Shown here: positions 53,855 to 62,244 of the stretch, piece after piece
Layout of the letters: each line of letters starts with the position of its first letter
Position numbering within the stretch: position 1 is the stretch's first letter
NCBI GenBank assembly: GCA_024280295.1
Contig: JAJRQK010000047.1
Location: 1-64,000 of the forward strand
DNA from: Bacteroidota bacterium
Lineage (GTDB): Bacteria > Bacteroidota > Bacteroidia > Flavobacteriales_D > Crocinitomicaceae
Direction of reading: 5' to 3'
Length of the DNA stretch: 64,000 bases
Program-made: the position numbers and the translations under genes
The notes under the pieces: model-generated
Told to the model about the DNA's origin: nothing
The model's database searches: none
The model's input: the letters and a program-made list of their open reading frames with translations, nothing else

Positions 53855-53897
53855 AGCTGTTTTTGTCTAAAACAGAGCTGTTTTTGTCCAAAATAAG
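53855..53897 (+). repeat. Tandem 21-base operator-like repeat
   Basis: Two direct copies of AGCTGTTTTTGTCYAAAAYA(A)G lie back to back (53855-53875 and 53876-53897). The first holds a perfect dyad CTGTTTT-TGTCT-AAAACAG; the second a near-dyad. The 21-base period is two helical turns. They sit 65 bases before the ATG at 53962 and about 110 bases from the divergent resB-ccsA promoter, so they look like paired protein-binding sites. Confidence 0.6.
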
Positions 53898-53961
53898 ACC
53901 TCCAAACAAGTATATTGTGCTGAACTTTGATCTATTGAATAACCATGAAATATGATTCATT

Positions 53962-55239
53962 ATGAAAAAAATTAGCTCACTTAAAAAATTGAAAAAATCG
54001 CTATTACTTTTCACCCTGATTTACTCTTCTTCGATCTACTCTCAAGAGATCACAACATGGGTAGAGTCAAACACAAATGCCTCTCTACAACTAAGTACAG
54101 ATGGTTATTTCCAATATTCGGGGAATGACGGGCAGTTTCAAGGAGTCTATGGTATTCAAGGAAACACCATGTCCTTACAAGATGTAAATGGCAATATTTT
54201 ACAATACACCATTCAAAGTTATTCAGAATCCGAAATGGTATTAATGGATCAATTTGGAGCAATCTACAATTTCATTTCCACAGTTATATCTGCGCATCCA
54301 CTCCCTTGGGAACAAGATAAGTTCAACAAAGTTATTGAAACAAATAAGGATGACCAATGGCTTGAATCATACACACAAATTTATGTCAACTTCGTACAAC
54401 TTCTAATAGGACAACCACTTAGCATAACAGAGATTAATGATATACGAACAAGTAATCTAGTTGATTTCAAAAACAATCCTCAGTCAACATATACAGACGT
54501 TTCTCAGACTGAAGCTGCACTGAAACAACTTTATTCATTAAACAATGCCGAAGCGATTGCCTTATTTAGGGAAGAACTTTTTGCTAGTTTAATTGAATCT
54601 GCGGAACAAAATCCAGCAATAAATGAAACTATATTAATGAAAATCTATTCGACTCATGTTTCAATCCTACACTATGATCCGCAAACACGATTAAGTTTGA
54701 GTAACCAAGATGTTGAAGCCTACATCAATTACCTTCAATTTCAAAACATGCTAATGGGGCAAGCAGTTACATTAACAAACAAAGAAGGGCAAATGATTCA
54801 AATGCAACTTGTGAATGGTTTTGGTAAAATGAATTTACAACAGCAACAATCTGTCGCATTCGCAAATTATATTTGGTCTAGCGTTGAGCAGCAATGGAGT
54901 AACTTAAATCCAGAAGAACAAAATCAATACATTGCACAAATTCAAGAACAAATGAACATTGAGAACATGAATGTTTCTTCTCAAGAAGTTAGCACCTCTA
55001 TGAATCAAAATTACAGTTACGGAGATGACATTCCTTCCGTTGCTGATCAATACAGACTTGAAGCTGCTCAAAAAGGAATGACAATTGACGATTATATCGC
55101 TTTGAGGAAAAGAGAAATGCAGGCGGATAGTAATATGTTCACAATCATGCAGAATAACATGATGGAAGATAATGCCATGATGTTAAACATCATTAATAAT
55201 ATGGGCGATGGAGATACTTACTACACCGTTGAATATTAA
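53962..55239 (+). CDS. Secreted Gln/Met/Asn-rich protein of unknown function
   Basis: The 425-residue product has a signal peptide (SSSIYSQ). The first 85 mature residues are beta-rich (WVESNTNASLQLSTDGYFQYSGNDGQFQGVYGIQGN) and resemble lipocalin-like or DUF-type repeats. The rest is helical and rich in Gln, Asn and Met (FGKMNLQQQQSVAFANYIW, NNMMEDNAMMLNIINNMGDGD). No Cys is present. A GAACTTTG at 53922-53929 is one mismatch from -7. Two dyads lie upstream. No family is assigned. Confidence 0.75.
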   Translation: MKKISSLKKLKKSLLLFTLIYSSSIYSQEITTWVESNTNASLQLSTDGYFQYSGNDGQFQGVYGIQGNTMSLQDVNGNILQYTIQSYSESEMVLMDQFGAIYNFISTVISAHPLPWEQDKFNKVIETNKDDQWLESYTQIYVNFVQLLIGQPLSITEINDIRTSNLVDFKNNPQSTYTDVSQTEAALKQLYSLNNAEAIALFREELFASLIESAEQNPAINETILMKIYSTHVSILHYDPQTRLSLSNQDVEAYINYLQFQNMLMGQAVTLTNKEGQMIQMQLVNGFGKMNLQQQQSVAFANYIWSSVEQQWSNLNPEEQNQYIAQIQEQMNIENMNVSSQEVSTSMNQNYSYGDDIPSVADQYRLEAAQKGMTIDDYIALRKREMQADSNMFTIMQNNMMEDNAMMLNIINNMGDGDTYYTVEY

Positions 55240-55525
55240 GCTGGTTATAGGCAGCAAACAAATATCTTGTAAGAAAACGGAATTATTTTCTACAAATGCA
55301 TTGAACATTAGATCATACAAGCATGAAGATCACTCTACTCATCACTCTGAATTTGTCACTAATAGATTCTAATGATGCATTATTACTCCTATTGACGCTC
55401 AAGTATTAGAGAGTCAATAAGCTAAACAAAAAATATGTGTTAAACATCTTGGTATTTTGTGAGATTTGACCAGTTAGCCCATTGAATTACTATTACTATC
55501 ACCATCTAATCAAATGTAAACTCTT

Positions 55526-57360
55526 CTAATGCTTTGTGAATCTTAGAACTTGTATTCCACTTCTCAATGTGATTTCAATCAGATAAGTTCCTGAAGAAAG
55601 AGATTCGATCGAAATAGGACTCGAATTATAATTAATATCCTGTACTACACCAAAAAGATCGAAAATTCGAATGGAATTCAGCTGTGAAAGAAATAAAATC
55701 AACAGGCAGAGGAGTTAGGCAACTTACAATTTCTGAGAGTGACGCAAGTGAAACATCATCCACATAATAATAGATTTGCTGACCATTTTTAACCTTTGCA
55801 ACAGAATTATCTAAATAATTACCAATCATAAGCCACTCCTCCCCTCCAGCTGCAATAAAAGCACCTCCAATAGGATACCAATCTACTCGGTCAAGGATAA
55901 TATTAGTGTCTATAATTTGAGGAGTCAATGGGAGAATTCCTGAATGCGGAGGAATAAACTTTGTAGCTCCGAGATAAATTCCAAGGCCGTTTCTCGCTCC
56001 ATCCGATCCCAAATCCCCCACACTAACAAACATATTAACTGCGTATTCTACACCTACCAAAAGCGGGGTTAAAAGTTGAATTTGTAAATACTCTGAATTA
56101 GCATCCCACCAATACCCTATACCTGCATAAGCATTACCCGTTCGAGCAAGCTGTGAACCAGAAACATTGATTGGAACACCAACAGAATTGGTTGCATCAC
56201 ATGCATTAAAATAATCTGAGGTTCCGTTTATCATGCCACCAAGTCCATAAGTTGGAGACTCCCAACCGAGAACACCATGATCAGTAAAACTACTTGTTAA
56301 ACCAAACCCAGTAGTCGGACAAATCGTATATGTTTCGAAGCTAGGATTTGGCATCCTATTCAATCCGCTCAAAAGACTGAAATCGTAATTAATAAGTCGG
56401 TTTCCAATAGTCGAATTAGCTGGAAAAATGGTCGTGTCATTGATAGTTGCATCAATAATTGCCGACGAATTGAAGATCATACGTCTGAAAAAAAATAATT
56501 ATCGCCTTTTGAAAGTGTAAAATTGGTAAGAAAAGAAGTTGTACCAATTGGATTTATTTGACTACTAATTAAAATATCATAATTGGAATGAAAAAAATTT
56601 TCTGTCCCAGTGCTGTATAATTTCACTTGTTGGATTGATGCCATATTTATTGTTCCAGATTGACTCAAATTAAATTGAGTTGCAATTGGGAATACTCCTG
56701 TCGATCCAGATACTTTAACATTAAATGAAACAACTTCTTGCTCTAGTTTTCCAATTTGAGCATTAGAGAAATTTACTTTTTGCTCTGAAATACTTTCTAC
56801 AAAATAAGGACGAGAAGTAATGTTGAACATAGGCACTCCATTGTGATGATAATAATTATAGCCAACATTACCACTACCTGTATAAGTACTATTTGGAAGA
56901 CCAAGATACACCATTGAATTACAAGGCGCAGCACTGAAGTAAGTGTTTGATACAGCTCCGCACGCTGCATTGAGTGGTGGATTACGAATTGAATTTAACA
57001 CTATTGTAAAGCCAGTTTGAGCAGACATATTCATCGGAATATCGAACAAGATGGAGTTAACTTCTACTGAAGGTGTATATACTACTACTGGATAGGTTGT
57101 TGCTCCAATTATCATTGAAATTCCAGTACATGACCTAACGTCTGTTCCAATTGGAAAGACAATCACTCCTTGGCTTCCAAATCAAACCACCGAATTTCCA
57201 GATCCACCGTCTATTACTCCATTCGTTACTATGGTATATTACTTAACTTACTTTCTCCATCATTTGTCAAAGAAACAGAACTAACAGAACCGAGATAGTC
57301 AACTTGAGAAAAGCTGTTCATCGAAAAAAAACAAATACATAAAAGGATCAATAACCGCAT
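55526..57360 (-). pseudogene. Decayed T9SS-cargo protein gene
   Basis: One broken reading frame explains the two ORF-track fragments. It starts at an ATG at 57360 with a signal peptide (MRLLILLCICFFSMNSFSQ). A frameshift near 57240 is followed by IVTNGVIDGGSGNSVV, then a TGA replacing an expected Trp (about 57180) ahead of FGSQGVIVFPIGTDV. A frameshift at an A8 tract (56488-56495) joins fragments 56477-57166 and 55632-56480. A last frameshift near 55675 leads to a T9SS sorting tail (IRIFDLFGVVQDINYNSSP ... GTYLIEIT ... RFTKH) ending at 55526. About 70-100 residues seem deleted before the tail. Flanking gap 55240-55525 shows nothing. Confidence 0.8.
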
Positions 57361-57541
57361 AAACACTCGAATTTACAACAAGATAAATCAATTCTAACGA
57401 TGAAAATAATACCACAAGATAACTGACTAGGTTCATCTATTAATTGATAGTATTGACTTATTATCTGTTGTCTTTACATATTAAAATGAATCATTTTCGA
57501 AAGATTTAAGCATATAACTCTTCATTATGAAGTCAATAAAA

Positions 57542-57563
57542 AAAGGAGGTCTCCACCTCCTTT
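57542..57563 (-). terminator. Terminator hairpin with no attached gene (candidate small-RNA 3' end)
   Basis: AAAGGAGGT and ACCTCCTTT form a perfect 9-bp stem around CTCC; on the minus strand a run of seven T follows. The nearest minus-strand gene, dnaK, already has its own terminator at 57795, so a separate short transcript from about 57790 down to here is suggested. TCTTAACCT (57569-57577) and GATCC follow on the plus strand, as at 43876. The surrounding gap 57361-57842 has no ORF. Confidence 0.5.
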
Positions 57564-57794
57564 CTCGATCTTAACCTCCTTACAAGTCAAGATCCTTATG
57601 AACTAAATAAAACTAATTGATACAATGTAGTATGCATTAGAATAAATTTAAATCAAACATGATCAATATACCTCTGGATTAGATCAATCTGACTTCGTGC
57701 TATCCTCCCGATAAATCAATCAATGCTACTAACTAAACAGATTTCGGTACAATAGACACTAAAGAAATTCTCCCGAAAAACACAGATCAAAAAA

Positions 57795-57818
57795 GGGCGT
57801 TCTATTACTAGAACGCCC
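57795..57818 (-). terminator. dnaK terminator
   Basis: GGGCGTTCTA and TAGAACGCCC form a perfect 10-bp stem (TTAC loop) followed on the minus strand by TTTTTT, 25 bases past the dnaK stop. Confidence 0.85.
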
Positions 57819-57842
57819 CATCTTATCTATGAAAAGATACTA

Positions 57843-59741
57843 CTACTTCTCTTCTACTTCTTCAAAGTCGACATCTGTAACTTCATCTTCAGTGTTCGTG
57901 TTGTCTTCAGACGCACCGTCTGTAGTTTCACCACCTTCACTAGATGCTTTGTACATATCTTCAGATGCCGCTTGGAACACTTCATTCAACTTGTCCATTG
58001 CTGGTTCAAGGTTATCCATGTTTTTCGCCTCAAACTCCTTTTTCAATTCAGCCAACGCATCTTCGATAGGTTGTTTTTTGTCTTCTGGAATTTTATCTCC
58101 GTATTCTTTCAACTGACGTTCAGTTTGGAAAATTAATGAATCTGCTTTATTCACAACTTCAACAGCTGCTCTTGCTTTTTCATCTGCCTCAGCATTTGCC
58201 TCCGCTTCCGCTTTCATTTTCTCGATTTCCTCATCAGATAATCCTGAAGATGATTCGATTTTAATTGATTGCTCTTTTCCTGTCCCTTTATCCTTTGCCG
58301 AAATATTCATAATTCCGTTCGCATCGATATCGAAGATTACTTCAATTTGAGGAACTCCTCTTGGTGCTGGTGGAATGTCCGTCAATTGGAATCTTCCAAG
58401 AGACTTGTTGTCATTAGCCATAGAACGTTCTCCTTGTAATACATGAATATCAACTGATGGTTGATTTTCTGATGCTGTCGAGAATGTCTCAGACTTCTTC
58501 GTTGGAATTGTTGTATTTGCATCGATCAATTTGGTGAATACTCCACCCATTGTTTCAATACCAAGTGATAATGGAATCACATCCAAAAGAAGTACATCTT
58601 TCACTTCTCCCGTCAATACTCCACCTTGAATTGCAGCTCCTACAGCAACAACCTCATCTGGATTCACTCCTTTAGAAGCTTCTTTTCCGAAGAATTTCTT
58701 TACTGCATCTTGAATAATCGGAATACGTGTCGACCCCCCAACTAGGATAATTTCGTCGATATCACTGTTTGATAATCCTGCATTTTTCATTGCAGAACGA
58801 CAAGGCGCGATTGTACGCTCAACAATACTAGAAATTAATTGCTCAAATTTTGAACGTTGCAATGATCTTACAAGGTGCTTTGGTACACCATCAACTGGCA
58901 TGATGTAAGGCAAGTTAATCTCCGTTGAAGTCGTAGATGATAATTCAATTTTTGCTTTCTCAGCTGCTTCTTTCAAACGTTGAAGCGCCATTGGATCTTT
59001 TCTAAGATCTAATCCTTCATCACTTTTAAACTCTTCAGCCAACCAATTAATGATTGCATCATCAACATCATCCCCTCCTAAGTGAGTATCTCCATCTGTA
59101 GAAAGAACTTCGAATACTCCATCTCCCAATTCAAGGATTGAAACATCATGTGTACCTCCACCGAAATCAAAGACAACGATTTTTTGATCAATGCCTTTCT
59201 TGTCCATTCCGTAGGCAAGTGCAGCTGCCGTAGGTTCGTTGATGATACGCTTGATCGTTAAACCTGCAATCTCTCCAGCTTCTTTCGTGGCTTGACGTTG
59301 TGAATCGTTAAAGTATGCAGGAACAGTTACTACTGCTTCAGTTACTTCATGTCCAAGGTAATCCTCAGCTGTTTTCTTCATTTTTTGAAGAATCATTGCT
59401 GAAATTTCTTGTGGTGAATATTTACGGTCATCAATTAATACTCTTGGTGTATTGTTATCACCTTTTACTACTTTATAAGGAACGCGAGCGATCTCTTTCG
59501 CTACGTTGTCAAATGTTGTCCCCATGAATCGTTTGATCGAATAGATCGTTTTCTCTGGATTCGTGATGGCTTGACGTTTCGCTGGATCTCCAATTTTACG
59601 TTCTCCTCCTTCGACAAAAGCTACGATAGAAGGCGTAGTTCTTTTTCCTTCCGAGTTCGCAATCACTACTGGCTCACTTCCTTCCATTACAGAAACGCAT
59701 GAGTTCGTAGTTCCTAAGTCGATTCCAATTATTTTTCCCAT
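57843..59741 (-). CDS. dnaK: Chaperone DnaK (Hsp70)
   Basis: The 632-residue protein starts [20 protein letters not shown] with the ATPase phosphate loop. It continues with [29 protein letters not shown] and [10 protein letters not shown], then the substrate domain ([18 protein letters not shown]) and an acidic tail ([12 protein letters not shown]). It refolds proteins using DnaJ and GrpE, neither encoded here. The upstream region carries a dyad and tandem repeats, likely its heat-shock or stress control. Confidence 0.97.
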   Translation of the reverse strand: MGKIIGIDLGTTNSCVSVMEGSEPVVIANSEGKRTTPSIVAFVEGGERKIGDPAKRQAITNPEKTIYSIKRFMGTTFDNVAKEIARVPYKVVKGDNNTPRVLIDDRKYSPQEISAMILQKMKKTAEDYLGHEVTEAVVTVPAYFNDSQRQATKEAGEIAGLTIKRIINEPTAAALAYGMDKKGIDQKIVVFDFGGGTHDVSILELGDGVFEVLSTDGDTHLGGDDVDDAIINWLAEEFKSDEGLDLRKDPMALQRLKEAAEKAKIELSSTTSTEINLPYIMPVDGVPKHLVRSLQRSKFEQLISSIVERTIAPCRSAMKNAGLSNSDIDEIILVGGSTRIPIIQDAVKKFFGKEASKGVNPDEVVAVGAAIQGGVLTGEVKDVLLLDVIPLSLGIETMGGVFTKLIDANTTIPTKKSETFSTASENQPSVDIHVLQGERSMANDNKSLGRFQLTDIPPAPRGVPQIEVIFDIDANGIMNISAKDKGTGKEQSIKIESSSGLSDEEIEKMKAEAEANAEADEKARAAVEVVNKADSLIFQTERQLKEYGDKIPEDKKQPIEDALAELKKEFEAKNMDNLEPAMDKLNEVFQAASEDMYKASSEGGETTDGASEDNTNTEDEVTDVDFEEVEEK

Positions 59742-59804
59742 GATTATTTTGTTTTCTAATTATCTTCTCTCTCCCTAAGTCAATCATTATGCCATTGAGT
59801 TTTT

Positions 59805-59846
59805 CTGACATTATTCTGACATTATTGACATTTTGAGTGTCAATAA
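59805..59846. promoter_or_regulatory. Palindromic/tandem control region of dnaK
   Basis: A 9-bp perfect inverted repeat TTATTGACA-N7-TGTCAATAA (59822-59846) is preceded by two tandem CTGACATTATT units (59805-59815, 59816-59826). A related CAGACATTTTGGCAG lies at 59869-59883. The arrangement resembles CIRCE in size but not sequence (TTAGCACTC-N9-GAGTGCTAA). It is a candidate heat-shock operator. Confidence 0.55.
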
Positions 59847-60007
59847 GGGTTACAGCGCGCCTATTTGACAGACATTTTGGCAGACTGTTGGAGAAGAAAA
59901 CTATCAGATACGAAGACATAAGACCGACAGACTGTGTTTGTAAGGAATGTTTTGATGTTAGTTGTTAGAGAAGAATACCGCCGAAATCATCTTGTATGAA
60001 CCTACTT

Positions 60008-60979
60008 CTAATCCAACGCTTTATGTGAATTCTCGCTTGCCTTCAATAACTCTTCATACTGGGCAGGTGTAAGATCGTTGTGATAATAGCTAATCGGGTT
60101 AACCTTAGCCCCATTCTTTTCAACTTCGTAGTGAAGATGTGGTCCAGTTGATCGCCCAGTAGAGCCAACAAGTCCTATTAATTGTCCACGAGTAATTTTA
60201 TCGCCTTTTTTGACTTTGAATCCACTTAGGTGAGCGTAACGTGTTTTGTAGCCATAACCATGATTAATAATGATGCTTTTACCATATCCCCAACGTTTAT
60301 TCTCAATTTCTTCAACATAGCCATCTCCAGTTGCATAAACATCCGTTCCACGTTTCGCGGTGAAATCCATACCTGTATGCATGTGCCTTGTCTTATAGAT
60401 TGGATCAATTCTCCATCCAAATCCAGAAATTGCACGCTTCAAATCAGAGTTTCGAATTGGTTGAATAGATGGTATGCAGGTAATCATCTTTTCCTTATTC
60501 TTGACAAGTTTCAATAATTCTCTGAACGACATACTTTGTGCATCTAACCGCTTTTCAAGTTTGTCCATGCTAGATGACGTAGCTCGAAGAAGTTCATCAT
60601 TCGTCACACCTTTTAAATGCTCGTATTTATCACTTCCCCCTGTACCCATTCTACGAAGTTCTTCTGGGAATTTATCAGCGTAAAGTACATTGCGATACAA
60701 ATCTTCGTCGCGCCCTTCAATTACGTCGAGAACATCGTTGCATAAATCCATGTTCTCTTGTAGCCGTTCTAATTCAACTTTATTTAGATTTAAGTCAGAC
60801 AAAAGACGTTTCTCAGATGGTGAATCTATTTGTCGCGTAAAAAAAAGAGACAAAAGCAGTCCGACAATTAAACTTGGTGCAATAAAAAGTAATGTTTTCA
60901 GTATTCGTCTTCCAAGACTAACATTAACCTCTTCATAAGAAAGGTTATCAGGATTATATTTATACTTCTGTTTAGACAC
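60008..60979 (-). CDS. M23 family murein endopeptidase
   Basis: The 323-residue product has one N-terminal membrane helix (TLLFIAPSLIVGLLLSLFF) and a coiled-coil region (about 60-160; LLSDLNLNKVELERLQENMDL). A C-terminal peptidase M23 domain carries HTGMDFTAKRGTDVYA (His and Asp zinc ligands, about 198), YKTRYAHLSG and GPHLHYEVEKNG (H-x-H, about 285). It likely cleaves peptidoglycan cross-links at the periplasmic face. A TAATTTTG -7 element lies just upstream. Confidence 0.92.
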   Translation of the reverse strand: MSKQKYKYNPDNLSYEEVNVSLGRRILKTLLFIAPSLIVGLLLSLFFTRQIDSPSEKRLLSDLNLNKVELERLQENMDLCNDVLDVIEGRDEDLYRNVLYADKFPEELRRMGTGGSDKYEHLKGVTNDELLRATSSSMDKLEKRLDAQSMSFRELLKLVKNKEKMITCIPSIQPIRNSDLKRAISGFGWRIDPIYKTRHMHTGMDFTAKRGTDVYATGDGYVEEIENKRWGYGKSIIINHGYGYKTRYAHLSGFKVKKGDKITRGQLIGLVGSTGRSTGPHLHYEVEKNGAKVNPISYYHNDLTPAQYEELLKASENSHKALD

Positions 60980-60984
60980 GAGTA

Positions 60985-60992
60985 CAAAATTA
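60985..60992 (-). promoter_or_regulatory. -7 promoter element of the M23 gene
   Basis: On the minus strand this reads TAATTTTG, matching TAnnTTTG and ending five bases before the ATG at 60979, another nearly leaderless arrangement. Confidence 0.45.
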
Positions 60993-61082
60993 CAAAGAAT
61001 TAGAGGAAGGGTTTGTTAAAAAAGGATAAGGAGATTGAATTCACTAGCTGGCATTCTGTATAAATTGACCTAAAGAAATCAG

Positions 61083-61090
61083 TATCTTTG
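61083..61090 (+). promoter_or_regulatory. -7 promoter element of the 61110 gene
   Basis: TATCTTTG is a perfect TAnnTTTG match ending 19 bases before the ATG at 61110. A TTGACC stands 18 bases upstream of it and may serve as the -33 box. Confidence 0.6.
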
Positions 61091-61109
61091 CGTCAACTAT
61101 TTTTTTTCT

Positions 61110-62090
61110 ATGAAAGATTTAATTCAATCATCCCTATTAATTATCTTCCTAGCAGGAATTTCCATAACAGGTTCAGCACAGTTCGAAGGTCCAGCGGGAA
61201 CTTTAGGAACAAGTGCAATGCACAAAGATAGCAGTGACTTTATTGATTGGGCTATTGGCTGCACCCTTGAGTTAGGATACAAAGACATTTCCGATCAAGC
61301 ATTAGGGTTTGTTACATTTGGAACGCCAATTTCTGCAACAGGTTATCCAGATGGACAAGTTGTAAGTCTTGGAGATAGTGGAGTTGCAACAATCACTTTT
61401 ACAGTGCCAATAACGAACGGTCCAGGGAATGATTTTGCCATTTTTGAGAACAGTTTTAGTGCTACCTTTCTTGAACTCGCATTTGTAGAGGTGAGTAGCG
61501 ATGGGGTTAACTACTATAGATTTCCAGCGACATCAAATATCCCAATATCTCCACAAATTGGTCCATTTGATGCAACAAGTGATGCAACACTATTGAATAA
61601 CCTAGCAGGGAAATATGCCGCAAACTACGGAACTCCTTTTGATTTAGAAGAATTGAACGGGATCTTTGGTCTTGATTTACAAAACATCACACATCTGAGA
61701 ATTATTGATGTGGTTGGTTCAGTTTCAAGTTCTTTTAGTACTCAAGATCAATTTGGCAACTATATAAATGACCCTTTCCCAACTCCATTCGCATCCGGTG
61801 GGTTTGATTTGGATGGTGTTGGCGTAATCAATCAACAACCAGCTGGGTCTATTTCCATCGAAGATCAAACTCAGATAATAATATTTCCGAATCCAGTTGG
61901 TCATGGACAAGCGGTTCTAGTGCAATCAAGCGAAGAATTCACACAAGGAGTTCTTTATTCAATGAGCGGGAAGCAAATAGCATCATGGACTACATCATCA
62001 CATGTATTCCAATCGCTAGCTTCTGGAGTATACTTGATCTCGTTGATTTCCGAATCAACCAAAGTAACCCAAAAATTAATTGTGCGCTAG
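61110..62090 (+). CDS. T9SS-exported cell-surface protein
   Basis: The 326-residue product has a signal peptide (FLAGISITGSAQ). A beta-sandwich-like domain (about 25-240) contains GNDFAIFENSF, LELAFVEVSSDGVNYYRFP and GGFDLDGVGVINQ, a recurring Bacteroidota surface-protein pattern of unknown ligand. The C-terminal roughly 75 residues form a type A T9SS sorting domain (IIIFPNPVGHGQAVLVQSS ... SGVYLISLIS ... KLIVR). Its -7 element and terminator make it a single-gene unit. Confidence 0.85.
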   Translation: MKDLIQSSLLIIFLAGISITGSAQFEGPAGTLGTSAMHKDSSDFIDWAIGCTLELGYKDISDQALGFVTFGTPISATGYPDGQVVSLGDSGVATITFTVPITNGPGNDFAIFENSFSATFLELAFVEVSSDGVNYYRFPATSNIPISPQIGPFDATSDATLLNNLAGKYAANYGTPFDLEELNGIFGLDLQNITHLRIIDVVGSVSSSFSTQDQFGNYINDPFPTPFASGGFDLDGVGVINQQPAGSISIEDQTQIIIFPNPVGHGQAVLVQSSEEFTQGVLYSMSGKQIASWTTSSHVFQSLASGVYLISLISESTKVTQKLIVR

Positions 62091-62187
62091 CATTCTCATT
62101 TTAGAGCCAAAAATAGAACAAAACCGAATCCATTTTCTTTATTTTATAATCAAGTCAATTTGACGAATAAAAAACTACAAACGGAAG

Positions 62188-62214
62188 GCACTGAAATTAT
62201 TAGTGCGTTTTTTT
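62188..62214 (+). terminator. Intrinsic terminator after the 61110 gene
   Basis: GCACTGA and TTAGTGC pair (one G-U) around a 5-base loop and are followed by GTTTTTTT, about 97 bases past the stop. Confidence 0.65.
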
Positions 62215-62244
62215 CAATTGTTGATCATCTTATTTATCGATTCA

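Noticed and set aside
55632-57166. Two separate genes as given by the ORF track
   Set aside because: Both are pieces of one broken T9SS-cargo gene with a recoverable signal peptide and sorting tail.
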